Source: Agrocybe praecox (lineage: Eukaryota > Basidiomycota > Agaricomycetes > Agaricales > Agrocybaceae). From it: a stretch of 64,000 nucleotides of DNA. The notes under the pieces were generated by a model. The model worked only from the letters and a program-made list of their open reading frames with translations. It searched no databases and was not told where the DNA came from. A program made the position numbers and the translations under genes. The stretch is taken from positions 3,091,001 through 3,155,000 of the forward strand of contig OZ024843.1 of assembly GCA_964017145.1 (NCBI GenBank). The letters run 5' to 3'. Positions 12,721 to 24,168 of the stretch are shown here, in pieces (the first letter of the stretch is position 1; the number at the start of each line of letters is the position of its first letter).

Positions 12721-14343
12721 GAACTAATCAAATTGATTGGGTTTTGTTACGGACTATATACAAAGTACAAATTGTACAATACATGCACAACCCTGCAGCA
12801 AGCATCTTAATGCACCTGATAATATATGTAGATCTGAGCATTCAATGAAGCTTGCATAATGAGGCTATAAGTAGGGAGGCTAAAAAAGTAAACAAGCCTG
12901 ATTGTGCTGAAAATTAAGCTGGTAAAAATACTATGCCACTATTTATATGTCTTCATGATGAAGTGTTCTCACACACTGACCAAGAAGATTACAAACTGCT
13001 AGAAATGGTAGAATTATATAATATATAACCATCAATCCTACCTTCCTACTACTAGCTTGCGACAGAGTCATCATCACCATGTTTTGGTGGTTGTCAACAG
13101 CTGTGGGTTTATGAGCCTTCAGTGCTGCTGCATTGTTTGTAACTCATACACCTACATCTGACAGGTGCTGGACCAAGGCAACTGCATGTCAAAGAGGCAT
13201 TAAGCTCACCTTCATAGTCAACTAACACCATGGTCCAAAAGGTCAGTTCTTCACTATGCTTGACCTCTCTTTTGCAGGCTCTGATCAGCTGTTGTTATGT
13301 TTGCTTTCTCTTTCTTTTTCTTAATTCTTTTGCTCCAAAAAAATATGTGTTCTTGGTCTTTGTCATATCCCCCTTTGCTATGTCACTCTTGCTTTTGCTC
13401 ACCTTCACATGGAGGATATTCCAGCAGAGCTCCGTACTTTGACAGTTGTTAAGAATCATACAGACCGGAATGTGATAGCTATAATAGGGATAGATGGGCT
13501 CATGCAGCATTCATTTTGTAACTTATCTTATCAAGAAATAGATTTATGTAGGCTCACAGCAACATTCCCACAGCCATTTCCAACCACACCAGCTCTTAGC
13601 ACTGTACCTGCCAATTACTCACAGCTTTGGTCACACCAACCACACCTTATTGAATACCAACTGTCTGGAACCCACCTACTTTTGAAAGGCGCCACCTGTA
13701 ATATTCTAGGCCAATGGGACACTGTGGGCAGGAGCCTGGACATTCTGGCCAGTGTTCTGGGTGCAGAATAGGTCAGTGTCATTCATCATTTATTTACCTT
13801 GGTAATAGCACAGGATGGCCACTATGTTTGACATATCTTTTATTCAGCAGCGATGATATATTGGAGATCGTTGAAATTCCTCTTCACAACTGTTGAGTTA
13901 ACTGCTACATAGAAGCTGCACTCACTTCTCAACTCCATCCTCTCAAGCTGCTCTTCTCATTGAGGTCTTCCATGGCATGCTGTTCATATGACTCGCTGAA
14001 TTCAAACAGCTTTGGAGAGTGTTGGCCCCCCTTCAAAAGGTAGCTTAAGTTTGGTGCTTATTTTTGTTTTACTTTTTCAACGGCAGGCCACAGGGGGAGA
14101 TTTCTCTCTATCATTGTATATATATAAGTTTATGTCGAAAGAGTAGTCATAAGAATGAACACTATGTTTGGATTTTATACTGTAGTTCTTTGGCTTGACA
14201 AACAGCTTTGTATTTGAAGACCTGAAGAGAGAACAGTGCAAGTCAAAATTGCAACTATGGTCTACATGTAATACATGAGGCAAAGTAAATGGTTTTTGTA
14301 TTTGATAAGGGGTATTGGGAAGTTGGGAAGAAAGTAATCAATA
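12721..14343. other. Decayed repeat region, no assignable gene
   Basis: AT-rich DNA with short reading frames. A 120-codon frame at 13,409-13,771 (+) has fairly normal composition but no motif I recognise and no splice-compatible continuation. I see no terminal repeats or duplications that define an element. Confidence 0.4.
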
Positions 14344-15181
14344 CAGCCTGTGCTGTCAATTTTCTATATCAACTCCCCATAGCTGCTTAATTAAGGTGAT
14401 GCATCCACACCAGTAGTTGCCCAATTGCCCAAATTCATGTATCAGGCTGTCCAGCTGGCCTATTGTGACTGTTTGTGACTTATCACCTGATAGTCATGTG
14501 TTTATATTTGATGGGATCAAAATCCATGCACATGACTTTTTTTTTGCCTCTATTTACATGTTTGGGCTCCATACATATGTTTATATGGCCTCAAATGCAA
14601 ACAAACTGTAAATAATAATCTAGGCAGGCAGGGGCATGCAGGATACAAAACAAACAGAGCTTTTGAGTGACATTACATCCAGACAACCCAATAAGGCAAA
14701 AGGACTTTGAACTTTGAGCTTTTGGAACAAAGTCACTTTTATAGATAATAGCAAGATAGATGAATAATAGTGAAATAGATAGGACTGAAATAAGATAAGA
14801 TAGGATAAATCTATATTTAAATATGATATATTTTTAGAAGACTCACAAAATTGTCAAATATGATCAAATTTATTTTTAGAACATTTTACAAATTTGCCAA
14901 ATCTGATATAATTTATTTTTAAAACACTCTAGATATTTTATTGGACCAAACAAATCTATTTTCAGCTCAGATCTATTTTTGAAACACTTCAATAAGAAAA
15001 GTTTTGGTTGCTGCACCCAGATCACATGCATATCACATGCTTTTTACATGACTACAGCCCTCTAGTCACTCTCAGTCACCCTGATACATGAATTTAGGCA
15101 ATTGAGCAACTACTGGTGTGGACACATCACCTTAAATGAGCAACTATGAACAACTCATACATAAATCTGCCAGCACTATGT
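14344..15181 (+). mobile_element. Family-X long-TIR element, 838 bp
   Basis: A non-coding element near-identical, in reverse orientation, to 28,616-29,453; both are exactly 838 bp. Its ends are imperfect inverted repeats of roughly 100 bp. Both contain ccacaccagtagttgc, ttcatgtatcagg and, at the very tip, a GTGCTG motif after TACA. No transposase is encoded; the short frame inside is unlikely to be coding. No flanking duplication was found. It resembles a non-autonomous DNA transposon (MITE or fold-back type), superfamily undetermined. Confidence 0.75.
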
Positions 15182-17031
15182 AGCACAAGTTCTACTTTTT
15201 CTCTGCAAGTCAGACCTTGTCTCTAGCAATGGAGAAACTGTGGCATCAAGTTTTGCAGGCAATAATGCTGTGAAATTCCTGAACAAAAAGGTAGAGATGA
15301 AAACAGGCATTTCTTCTGCATCATTGTGAGTAAAAGTTGTTGTATTAAATTTATGCATGCTAATTTAATTTTGTAGAGAATATCTCCCTCCTTATGATAA
15401 AAAAAGACTCTACCTTGATTTATTGGAACAATATATCTTACATTTGAGGTTTCAAATGCAATCTATCAGCTGCAATGCACTGCCTTTGTGATAAGAGAAC
15501 AGTTTTGTGGGGGTAAAGTTAAGAAAAGGAGGAACAAGGTAGGTTCTTCATCTTTTCAATAGTGGTGAAACTAATGACATCAATAAATATGGATTAAACT
15601 TTTATCTAGAAGTATCAGGGTGAGTTTTCAATGTGGAGACAAGATAATAAGGGCATTAAAACTGAAGAGATAGGCTATATTCATCCATATGATGTGGGAG
15701 AATAGTTGGTTGGTCAAAAAATTTACTTTGGAAGAAGAAAAGGTATTGTGAATGCCAGATTGAAAAATCTAAACTAACTACTAATATGATTTTACAAAGA
15801 ATGCAGAGGCTGTTGCACTTATGAATGGGAATGCAGTATATTAGCAGTATGTTGCATGAGAATAATTGTATCTTGAACCAAAAAAGTCGTATATTACATT
15901 ATGTTTGTAAAATAGAACATGATATGCATAAATTTTGTTTTCTTTGAAGTGGGGGCTGACAAGCACAATGGAAGAAAAGAGACAAAAGAAATGTTACATA
16001 GGTACACTTAGAATATCTGTGCAGATATGATAGCCCACAGAATAATCTACTGCAGGTTGAGAGTGAGGAAATCCTGTTTGTGGTCGTTATCTCCACAATC
16101 ATGCCAATGGTGTGACCAATGGTGATACAGGATCCTATGGGAATTTCATGTGCTTCTTGTTTATACAAAGGCAGACAAGCAATGTCATTTATGTCATCTT
16201 CAAAAGTGAAATCTGAGAGCCTTGCGTCATAAATGGGAACTAACATTTATGACGAAGGTAAGTTCATGACAGTCAATTTATAGGAAAGAGAGCTCTGACT
16301 TTGGGTCTCAGAATTTTTGATAGGCACAATAGCATTGGAAGTTGACAAAGAAACCTTTGCAAAAGAAGGAGATTGTTGTCACTTAGGAATCAGTTTTTCC
16401 TTTAAGTAGCATCATAGACATGAGTCGGGCACACAATTTCCATCTTAGAAAAATAAATATGAATGCAAACTTTTCATGCACTGCATTTGATATACTATAC
16501 AATGCTGCAGACGTGGCAAAGGTCAAAACTCAACTGCAATAAGGTGCATTGCAAATGTGAGCATCGTATATGTCTCCAACAAATCCTGTGAATCTTTGAA
16601 ATTCTAGTGTATGAGAAAGCAGTCTTACTATCTTGTATATTGAACTTGTCATGTCAGAATTCATGTGGACGTGGCTGTAGACTACCTTTCTCTCCATACA
16701 ACAACTGGTAGTGATGGCAACCACAAGTTTTTCTGCAGTGCTACAATCAACCAAGTAGAGTCTTCTACAAAACACCTTTATTGTGAACATTTTAGGATTG
16801 GCTCTGGAAGGATTAACATACTGAGCGGCACTTTGAAAAAGAATAGCTTGCTTAATTTTTCTACAATGACATTCTTGACTGATGATAAGAAGACAAATCT
16901 TCATTAGTCTATGTGGTAAGAAAAGTCAGAAAAGAAAACCTTACAGCAGATCCATAAAAGAGATATGTTGAAGGTTTGTACCTATTTGATGTGTTTGTGT
17001 AAAAATCAAAGAATTAGACACTGACATACAA
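15182..17031. other. Region with unassigned reading frames
   Basis: Two short frames look more protein-like than background. One is 15,899-16,246 (-), whose start reads PIYDAR..FTFEDDI and continues to IPIGSC..IGHT. The other is 16,665-16,907 (+). Similar compositions occur in uncharacterised transposon-associated proteins of mushrooms, but I cannot name a family. No terminal repeats seen. Confidence 0.3.
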
Positions 17032-18172
17032 TTATTTGTCAGGGTTTCCCCTATTTTTCCTTATTTTTCTATATTTATTTCGCATTTTTCCCTTTTGTAG
17101 ATGTATAGATATCTTATCTGTTTCATATCTTTGATTATCTCTTGATTATCTCTTGATTATCATTTGATTAGATACTTATTACGAGTCCTCCATAAGAGGA
17201 CGAGTCCTTATATCGCGCACGTTGAAAGACGATTTTTCTGTCGGTGATTTATGCTTTGCCAATCACACAAAACACAACCAACAACAAAATCCAGAGAAAG
17301 AGTGGGCTAGACCTAGATAAGACGACTCTCTCCCTGTGAGTTCAGGGGTGGGAATAAAGTTACTTCGTTCCTAAGAAAGGTTTGTTGGTGTAAAGATCAA
17401 ATAGGTTTTGAAGGGTTGTGATGAGCTTTTGTTCTAGACAAAAGTTTGAGATTGATTGAGAGAGAAGAAATCAAAGTGAACGTATTCCACTTTGAAATCA
17501 GAGTAAATGTCGAAAAAGAAGAGAATAATTGAAGCTTGGAATGTTTTCCAAGCTATAGAATTGACTGCCGAGACTGAGAATTGACTGAACGAATACTGAA
17601 CTGAAAAATAGCTGCTTGAATCGGTACAATTGTCCTATGATAGGGGTGTACTTCTTGTCTACTTTACAGGATCTAACTAGCTTTTATACTACAAATCCTG
17701 CAAGACATGAGTAATCGATGACAAGTAAGTTTGAAACGAATGACAAAGAATAAGGGGTTAAATGAATAAGCTGACTGAGAGAGTGAGTCAGGAATGACAA
17801 AGAAATGGGTTGAAATGATGGAAAAGAAGGAGAAAACTGTCCATCGATCGATGAAATGACTAAGAAATGAATAAGAATGAGTAATAAATAAAAAAGTTGA
17901 CTAATGCGCAGCAAAGAATGACCAAGCATGTCTTCTTGAATGATAAATCGATTATAGTTGACTTGACGATTAGTGAAATCAACGGATGGAAGGAATCGAG
18001 CTATTTCCAGCTGATAGATTGCTATATTTGGCAGATGTAACCTTAGCGTAGCCGCGTTGTTGATGTATCAGTTCCCGTGACTCATAGTGACTCGTGATAG
18101 GCATGTGACATCGAATCATGTGTTTGGAATGATGGTTGCACAGCCGCTTGATGGCCTGGGCTTTGCATGATG

Positions 18173-18655
18173 TCATCGAAGTCTTTTGATGGAATAGATG
18201 GGATGCGATGGATTTAGATAAGTGGTGAATATGCTGTGCCGTTGTATGATGTAAGCGTAGGCATATCTTATCTTCTGTGTGATGCTGAGGGACACTTGTG
18301 ATCGTGGAATAGCAATGCATGGCCTTGTGAATAATGCTGGTGCTGAACTTCTGGTAGTCGTTACTGCAAAAACTATAATTCCTCGTTCATAATGCACGAT
18401 TTCCTCGAGGCGAATGATTTTTGATGTGTCGTCCGGCTGAATTCTGTATGTAAAACTGATGGTGTCTCCTTCTTGAAAAATGTGATCCTCCAAATAATGT
18501 GTCGCTAGCCAATTTTCGCAATTTTTGCTCGCATCAAAAACTCCGGCAATTTGAATGAATGGATATATTGACGCTTTATTGATTTTTCAAGGTCCGGAAG
18601 AATTGATGACATCCTTGGACTGTTGAACAAAGGATTGAACAGAGAGGGAAGACAT
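18173..18655 (-). pseudogene. Captured gene fragment of unknown function
   Basis: On the minus strand a start codon at 18,655 opens a short stretch (MSSLSVQSFVQQSKDV). After a stop or an unrecognised splice, a 106-codon frame follows at 18,173-18,493 with regular composition (DHIFQEGDTISFTYRIQPDD, then EEIVHYERGIIVFAV). It may be two exons of a captured host gene or the 5' part of another transposon. Family not recognised. It ends without a convincing C-terminus. Confidence 0.3.
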
Positions 18656-19227
18656 TTTTCAGAGTTGAACGCGTAAGACGATGAACGTTGAGAGGAAGGA
18701 GTGATTTGTCTTGGATCGTGGCGACGGTTTCATGACTTTAGCCTAGACTGAATAGATTTCGGAAGAATTGGTGCCTTAATGTTGCGATAGAGTCGTGATG
18801 GGAAATTAAAATGGAGATATGAAAAAGGAAATATTGAAATTTAAAAATAAACGAATGATCTCTTATGCAATTTCAGGTTCGTTCATGTTCAATCAAATAT
18901 GACGCATGACAGCGTCCTGTTTTTGATCTTGTCACAGTTAAAAGGTCGGGCTCTTGTTTTGCCGGTAACCAGTTCAGTCATATTGTCTTTGGTTGGCCAG
19001 CCGCTAGGCGCTTACCCAACGCGGTGCAAGTCAACACTCTTCTTGCACTCTTCACCAATATACTTACTACTTTATACCCTGACAAGTTACAACAAAACAC
19101 GAGGGTTGAGCCATTTGCACCTGAAGCACAACAACACCCTCCATCTCTTGTTGAACAGTCTCCGGTTCTTTCTGGCACATGCCAAAAATATATCGTTATG
19201 CCAGGATCCTGGCTAACATGTCATCGT

Positions 19228-19740
19228 GCACTTGCTCGTTCTCACCTTGCCCTATTCCTATCTACCATACCGTCACACTCTCCAACATTTCTGCACAATC
19301 CGATGTCCGTTGAAGGTGGCATACACACGTTGGATGAGCAAGCGAGCTGGCCTGTAAGTACACCCTTCTATTTATCACTTGCTCGTTCTCACCCTGCCCT
19401 CTTCCTAGCTATCATACCATCCATCACGCTCTCCAACATTCTCTGCGCAATTCAAGTTAAGGGTGACATACACACAAGTTGGGATGAACGAGCGAGCTGG
19501 CCTGTGAGTACACCCTTCTATCTATCATTTACTTGTTCTTATCCCGTCCTCTTCCTAGCTACTATACCATCCATCACACTCTCCGATATCTTTGAGCTGG
19601 GCTGTGAGTACACCCTTTTATTTATTACTTTCTCGTTCTCACTCTGCCCTTTCCATAACTGCCATATCATCCATCATGCTTTCCAGCATTCTCTGCACAA
19701 TCCGATGTCGCATACGCGCGTTGGATGAGTGAGTGAGCTG
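19228..19740 (+). repeat. Tandem repeat of about 150 bp, 3.5 copies
   Basis: Units begin with variants of acttgctcgttctcaccctg near 19,228, 19,378, 19,527 and 19,626. Each continues through tccatcacgctctccaac, a GAGCGAGCTGG-containing segment and gagtacacccttctat. The third-to-fourth spacing is about 100 bp, so one unit is internally deleted. The apparent 234-codon frame across the region (19,024-19,728) is largely this repeat and need not be a gene. Confidence 0.75.
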
Positions 19741-20373
19741 ACTGGTTGTGTTGTTTTGTAAGTATATTCCTGAATCCTGGTTACTTCTTTCTCCCTTGTT
19801 TAACTTTGTGCTCTGACCTGTCTTACCAGTTAGTAGCAAATGGGTGGTATACCCACCTTGGACAGGCAAGCGAGCTGCATGGTTCAGTAGCATATACATG
19901 TTCGGCAACTGAGGGTGCCTGTCTCCGTGGACGGTCTTGGGAAGGACCTGCAAGCAGTCCTACTGTCTCATCTGCATGTATGTCGCTACTCAACAGATTT
20001 TATTGTAAAATATATGTACATCAATAATAATACAGATTTATGTCCTTTCATCCAATTTGTGCATGACAAACTTCTACATTTCCCGTCTTGATTTCAGCCG
20101 GCAGCACAGACTACATCAGACTGCTGGATCCAACATAATTCAACAACAATTGTCAATAAATACCATAAATAGAACTCAAAATCAGGACTCGTACATGCCA
20201 TGCCATGCCATGCAATGGCCCACACCCACAAGTCACTTTAATTTCCCATGAGCATAGCCTCATCCATTCTACATCATTCCACATCATTCTTTTACTTTCT
20301 TTATGATGTCATTGCCTTATTCATCATTCCTTTCTATGATGTCATGGAGGAATATTCTAGAATAGCTGTAGGG

Positions 20374-20381
20374 TATATATA
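20374..20381 (+). promoter_or_regulatory. LTR TATA box
   Basis: TATATATA lies 34 bases upstream of the AGCTTCAATCT proposed as the start of the element's RNA. It is conserved in the solo LTR copies and in the 3' LTR, where it is slightly changed to tatacata. Spacing is typical for RNA polymerase II initiation. Confidence 0.65.
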
Positions 20382-20561
20382 CTGGACATGTATGTAGCTG
20401 TAGCCCCAGCTTCAATCTCTTAGGATATCCACTATCATTGGTGTGATCTCTTAGAATCATTGAGTGTCTTTCTATCTCTATCTCTTCCTCTCTCTCTCTT
20501 CTCTCTTGCTTTGTCTTTGTTGGTGGCTTTGTCACACTGATTATAGTGTTGCCCTGACAGA

Positions 20562-20572
20562 AGATTGAAGCT
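20562..20572 (+). other. Primer-binding site, apparent self-priming type
   Basis: AGATTGAAGCT begins two bases after the LTR end at 20,559. It is an exact 11-base complement of AGCTTCAATCT at 20,408-20,418, which lies where LTR transcription should start. No complement to a tRNA 3' end (TGG start) is evident. In fission yeast Tf1 and related chromoviruses the first 11 nucleotides of the RNA fold back on such a site and prime reverse transcription. The same arrangement is inferred here. Confidence 0.7.
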
Positions 20573-21087
20573 ATCTCAGACAACTCCACCACTCACTATC
20601 CATCATCTCACTCTCACCCACATCAACCTACACTTATCTACATCAATTTATTCATCTCTCTTTCTACTATTTTCTCTCACATCCTCTCACCACATATATC
20701 ATCCCTTTTATCATCACCAACCCTTCAACCTCCAACATTCTCCCAATCTTCTACATCATTTCTCTCTCCCCAATTTCAACATCCCCTCAAGACATATCTC
20801 TTTCTACTGGATTTCTCACTCTCTGCTGTGTGTTGTGTGTGAATTTGTAGATAGGGATACCAACTGTTGGGGCAGATTCAGGCCAACTGTTTCTGTCTTT
20901 GGTGGTCTAGGAAAATACCAGGTAGTCAATCCTGTGATCCTAGGTTTAGACCCACTGTGTTTGGGGTGACAACTGGGTATCCTTTACATAGTCTTTTTTT
21001 AGTTACTTAGTATAGTCTCAAGGGCACTTTTTGTAGATAGCTTCTCCCACACACACACCAGAGAACCTCTACTTTATCTGCACCAAC

Positions 21088-22158
21088 ATGGACACTACTA
21101 CTACCCCTACCACTACTCTTCCCTCTGTGGAGGAGCTCCTTCAACAAATATCTCTCCTTACCCAGGAGGTGGCTCTCTTAAGGCAGCAGCAGCAACAGTT
21201 AGTCACACCTCCAACCACTCAACCACTATTCTCCTCTGCTGCTAGAGAAGTCCATCCTCCCTCTGCTAGTCATGGTCCCCTTACCTTTGGTTCACAGTCT
21301 GGAATCAAGGTTTCCCCCCCTGAGCCATATGATGGCTCTATGTCAAAAGCAGAAACCTTTCTCAGTCAACTCAAATTATATTTCTATGGGAAAGGGATTG
21401 CAGATGACCTTCAAAGAGTTGTTTGTGCTCTATCCTATATGAAAGAAGGTACTGCTGGGAAATGGGCACTTGACAAGACTAAAATTCTGGATGGAGATTA
21501 TTTCAAAGAGGGCCTTTGGGATGACTTTGTCTATGAATTCAGAGAGGTATTTGGAGATCCAGACCCTGCAAGCACAGCCAGGCATAGAATGAATCTTTTG
21601 AAGCAGGGGAGTAAAACTGCTGATGAATATGTGGCTAGCTTTAGGGAATTGGTCTCTGATACTGGGTACAATGATGCTGCTTTGGTTGAGAAGTTTCAGA
21701 CTGGGTTAAACAGATCACTCAGGGGAAAAGTTTACAATGTCCCTGATATGCCTAAGACTCTGAATGGCTGGATCTCTTGGGCTACCAAGCTGGACAGGCA
21801 GTGGAGACAGATGGAAGCCTTTAACAAGTCTACCTCTACTACCTCTTCTCCCTTCTCAAAGGCTCCTAAGTCTCAGCCTAAGTCAGCAGCCCCCAGTCCT
21901 TCTCCTTTTTCAAGCAGTCAGAGAGGTTTCGTTGCTCAGGCAAAGCAACCAGATGTTATTCCCATGGAAGTTGACTCTGGATGGAGGTCAGTCGGGCCAC
22001 TTATCTGCTTTAAATGCAGAAAACAAGGTCATAAGGCTGCTGACTGCAGATCCTCAGTCAACATCAATGCCATGAACTATGAGGAGTTGAAAGACTTCTA
22101 TGGGAAACTCATCAAGGAAGAAGAAGGACAATCACAAGAACAGAAGAAGAATTTTTAG
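21088..22158 (+). CDS. gag: Gag polyprotein of the chromovirus
   Basis: 356 residues. The N-terminal 35 residues form a Gln/Leu-rich coiled-coil-like segment (EELLQQISLLTQEVALLRQQ). A capsid-type retrotransposon gag region follows at about residues 75-255 (FLSQLKLYF, LKQGSKTADEYVASFREL, KFQTGLNRSLRGKV). Next are a Ser/Pro-rich linker and one CCHC zinc knuckle at about residues 310-325 (CFKCRKQGHKAADC). It forms the virus-like particle and binds RNA. The start is the first ATG downstream of the leader (ATG at 21,088). The frame is uninterrupted. The stop TAG at 22,156-22,158 follows five T residues, and pol continues in the -1 frame. Confidence 0.93.
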   Translation: MDTTTTPTTTLPSVEELLQQISLLTQEVALLRQQQQQLVTPPTTQPLFSSAAREVHPPSASHGPLTFGSQSGIKVSPPEPYDGSMSKAETFLSQLKLYFYGKGIADDLQRVVCALSYMKEGTAGKWALDKTKILDGDYFKEGLWDDFVYEFREVFGDPDPASTARHRMNLLKQGSKTADEYVASFRELVSDTGYNDAALVEKFQTGLNRSLRGKVYNVPDMPKTLNGWISWATKLDRQWRQMEAFNKSTSTTSSPFSKAPKSQPKSAAPSPSPFSSSQRGFVAQAKQPDVIPMEVDSGWRSVGPLICFKCRKQGHKAADCRSSVNINAMNYEELKDFYGKLIKEEEGQSQEQKKNF

Positions 22159-23740
22159 AGGCACCATTGGTGAAGGACATGTCCCAATGGAATAGATTTA
22201 ATGTATTAGAAGATGAAAATGATAAAGTCAATCCCACCTCTTTTAAATCTGATACAGAAATCATGTCCTCAAATTCTGATTCTTCCCTTTCTTCTACTCT
22301 TGAGAGGATATACATCTTAGGACATAAGCCAAAGGCCTCCACCCATCTGTCAGTCATTCTCAAGACAATGGACACAGGAAAAAGGCTGTCTGTAGATGCT
22401 TTGCTTGACTCTGGAGCTACTGGTCTTTTTCTGGACACTGGTTTTGTAAAATACCATAATCTCAACACAAGGAAACTTCCTAGAGCCATTCCAGTCTACA
22501 ATGTTGATGGTACTCTCAACAAAAGTGGCTCTATTCATGAGGAAGTAGACTTGATTATGGTGTATAAGAACCATACAGAAAAGGCTACCTTTGCTGTTTG
22601 TGACTTGGGAGACAAGACTGCTATTATTGGACATACCTGGCTCTATCTACACAATCCTGATGTCAACTGGAAGTCAGGTGATGTTCAGTTTACTAGATGT
22701 CCATCTGACTGCCACATGGAAGTGATTAGAGCCAGGAGAAAGAGACAGAGGATAGCTGCAGTACAGAGAAGACAACTCCCTCAGTTTGATGATGAAGGTG
22801 TAGATCTTGTAGATCAGTCACCTGATTCTGACTCTGAGATTGAGCCTGAAGATAGGATTTTTATTTCTTATCTCCATCCTCAGAAGCAGTCTATCAATGC
22901 TACCTCAACCGTGTTTCAGAAATTAGCAGAAGAGTCTCACCAACAGGCTGAATCCCCAAAGAAGACCTTTGAAGAAGCTGTTCCCAAACACTATCATCAA
23001 TTTAAAGGAGTTTTTTCAAAATAATCCTTTGATAGGCTACCTGATAGAAAGCCTTGGGATCATGCTATTGAGCTAAACCCTGGGTCTGAGCCTTACAGAT
23101 CAAAGATTTATCCTCTTTCCCCCAATGAGCAAAAGGAGCTTGATGCTTTTTTAGAGGAGAATCTGAAGTCTGGTAGGATTAGACCATCCAAGTCACCTAT
23201 GGCATCCCCTGTGTTCTTTGTTAAGAAGAAGGATGGCTCTCTTAGACTGGTCCAGGACTACAGGAAGCTAAATGAAATGACCATTAAGAACTCTTACCCT
23301 TTACCTCTCATTTCTGACATCATTACCAAACTCAGCAAAGCCAAGTATTTCACCAAGCTGGATGTCAGGTGGGGCTTTAACAATGTTAGAGTTAAGGAAG
23401 GGGATGAGTGGAAGGCAGCTTTCAGAACCAATAGAGGGCTGTTTGAACCACTGGTCATGTTCTTTGGCTTAACCAACAGTCCTGCAACTTTCCAAACTAT
23501 GATGAATGACATCTTTATAGAGCTTATTGATGGCAATGTGGTCATTGTCTACATGGATGACATATTGGTCTTCACTGAGACTCTGGATCATCATAAGAAA
23601 GTAGTCAAGAAGGTCTTGCAAATCCTGGAAGACAACAAACTCTACCTTAAAGCAGAAAAATGTGAATTTGAAAAAGAAAAGATTGAATATCTTGGACTTA
23701 TCATTTCACAGGGCAAGATTGAAATGCATCCTGTCAAGGT

Positions 23741-24168
23741 CAAGGGGGTACCGGCATTGAAATCAGGGACCCGGGGTCATATTTTCTGCTAAGCCCAATG
23801 CCGGCTTAACTAACTAACTAACGTAAGCATAAATTGCCTTATTTGGACTGATGGCATCAATCCACGTGATTATTTACATGTATCGAAAGCATGTTTGAGT
23901 TTAACAAAGCTGTGCCGTGTCTGCCACCCACGGCAAACAGGTTAGATGTACTTTTAAAGCACATTATACATATTATAAAACATTATAAACCTGGATTCAT
24001 AGTCAATATGTATATTAAAAGTTAAAATAACACCAACATGTGTTGAAAACTGCCTAAAAAGGTCAAAATATAATGTGGCTGGAGAGTTGTTTTTTTCTTT
24101 TTTTGGGCCTTCGGCCCAACTAACTAAGTAGACCCCCGGTCCGGCATTCTAATCCCGGTACCCCCTTG
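23741..24168. mobile_element. 428-bp CAAGGGG-family TIR element in pol
   Basis: Inserted in the pol reading frame and flanked by the 8-bp duplication GTCAAGGT (23,733-23,740 and 24,169-24,176). Its ends are inverted repeats: CAAGGGGGTACCGG at the left and, read inward on the minus strand, CAAGGGGGTACCGGGATTAG at the right, with further imperfect matching. Eight-base duplications and the C-A-x-G-G start fit the hAT superfamily. It is non-coding and probably mobilised in trans. The GGGGTACC end contains a splice-donor-like GGG|GTACC. Confidence 0.9.

Larger units (their letters stand above)
17180..20232. mobile_element. Unclassified 3.05-kb insertion in the 5' LTR
   Basis: Foreign DNA separates the two halves of the LTR, with at most one shared T at the junction and no target duplication. 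Near its left end is a hairpin-forming segment (GTCCTC and GAGGAC around five bases). Near its right end GCCAT and ATGGC form another, about 12 bases from the edge. Inside are a gene-like fragment (18,173-18,655, -) and a tandem array (19,228-19,740). Lack of duplication, terminal hairpins and captured sequence fit a Helitron-like rolling-circle insertion, but the ends are not the usual TC and CTRR, so this is only a possibility. Confidence 0.5.
17037..20559 (+). repeat. 5' LTR of the chromovirus, split by an insertion
   Basis: The left part (17,037-17,179) and right part (20,233-20,559) together match the 3' LTR base for base apart from a few changes. The break lies after gatacttat. The right part holds the TATA-like box, the presumed transcript start, a CT-rich tract and the terminal GTTGCCCTGACA. 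Confidence 0.93.

Noticed and set aside
19024..19728. 234-codon protein-coding gene
   Set aside because: Most of the frame is the 150-bp tandem array; no domain, start context or splice structure supports a gene.
17180..20232. Copia-type LTR element inside the 5' LTR
   Set aside because: No TG...CA termini, no 5-bp duplication and no reverse transcriptase or integrase in the insertion.
20565..20969. 134-codon frame before gag
   Set aside because: Lies in the retroelement leader between the primer-binding site and the gag start; low-complexity His/Ser/Leu composition from CT-rich sequence.
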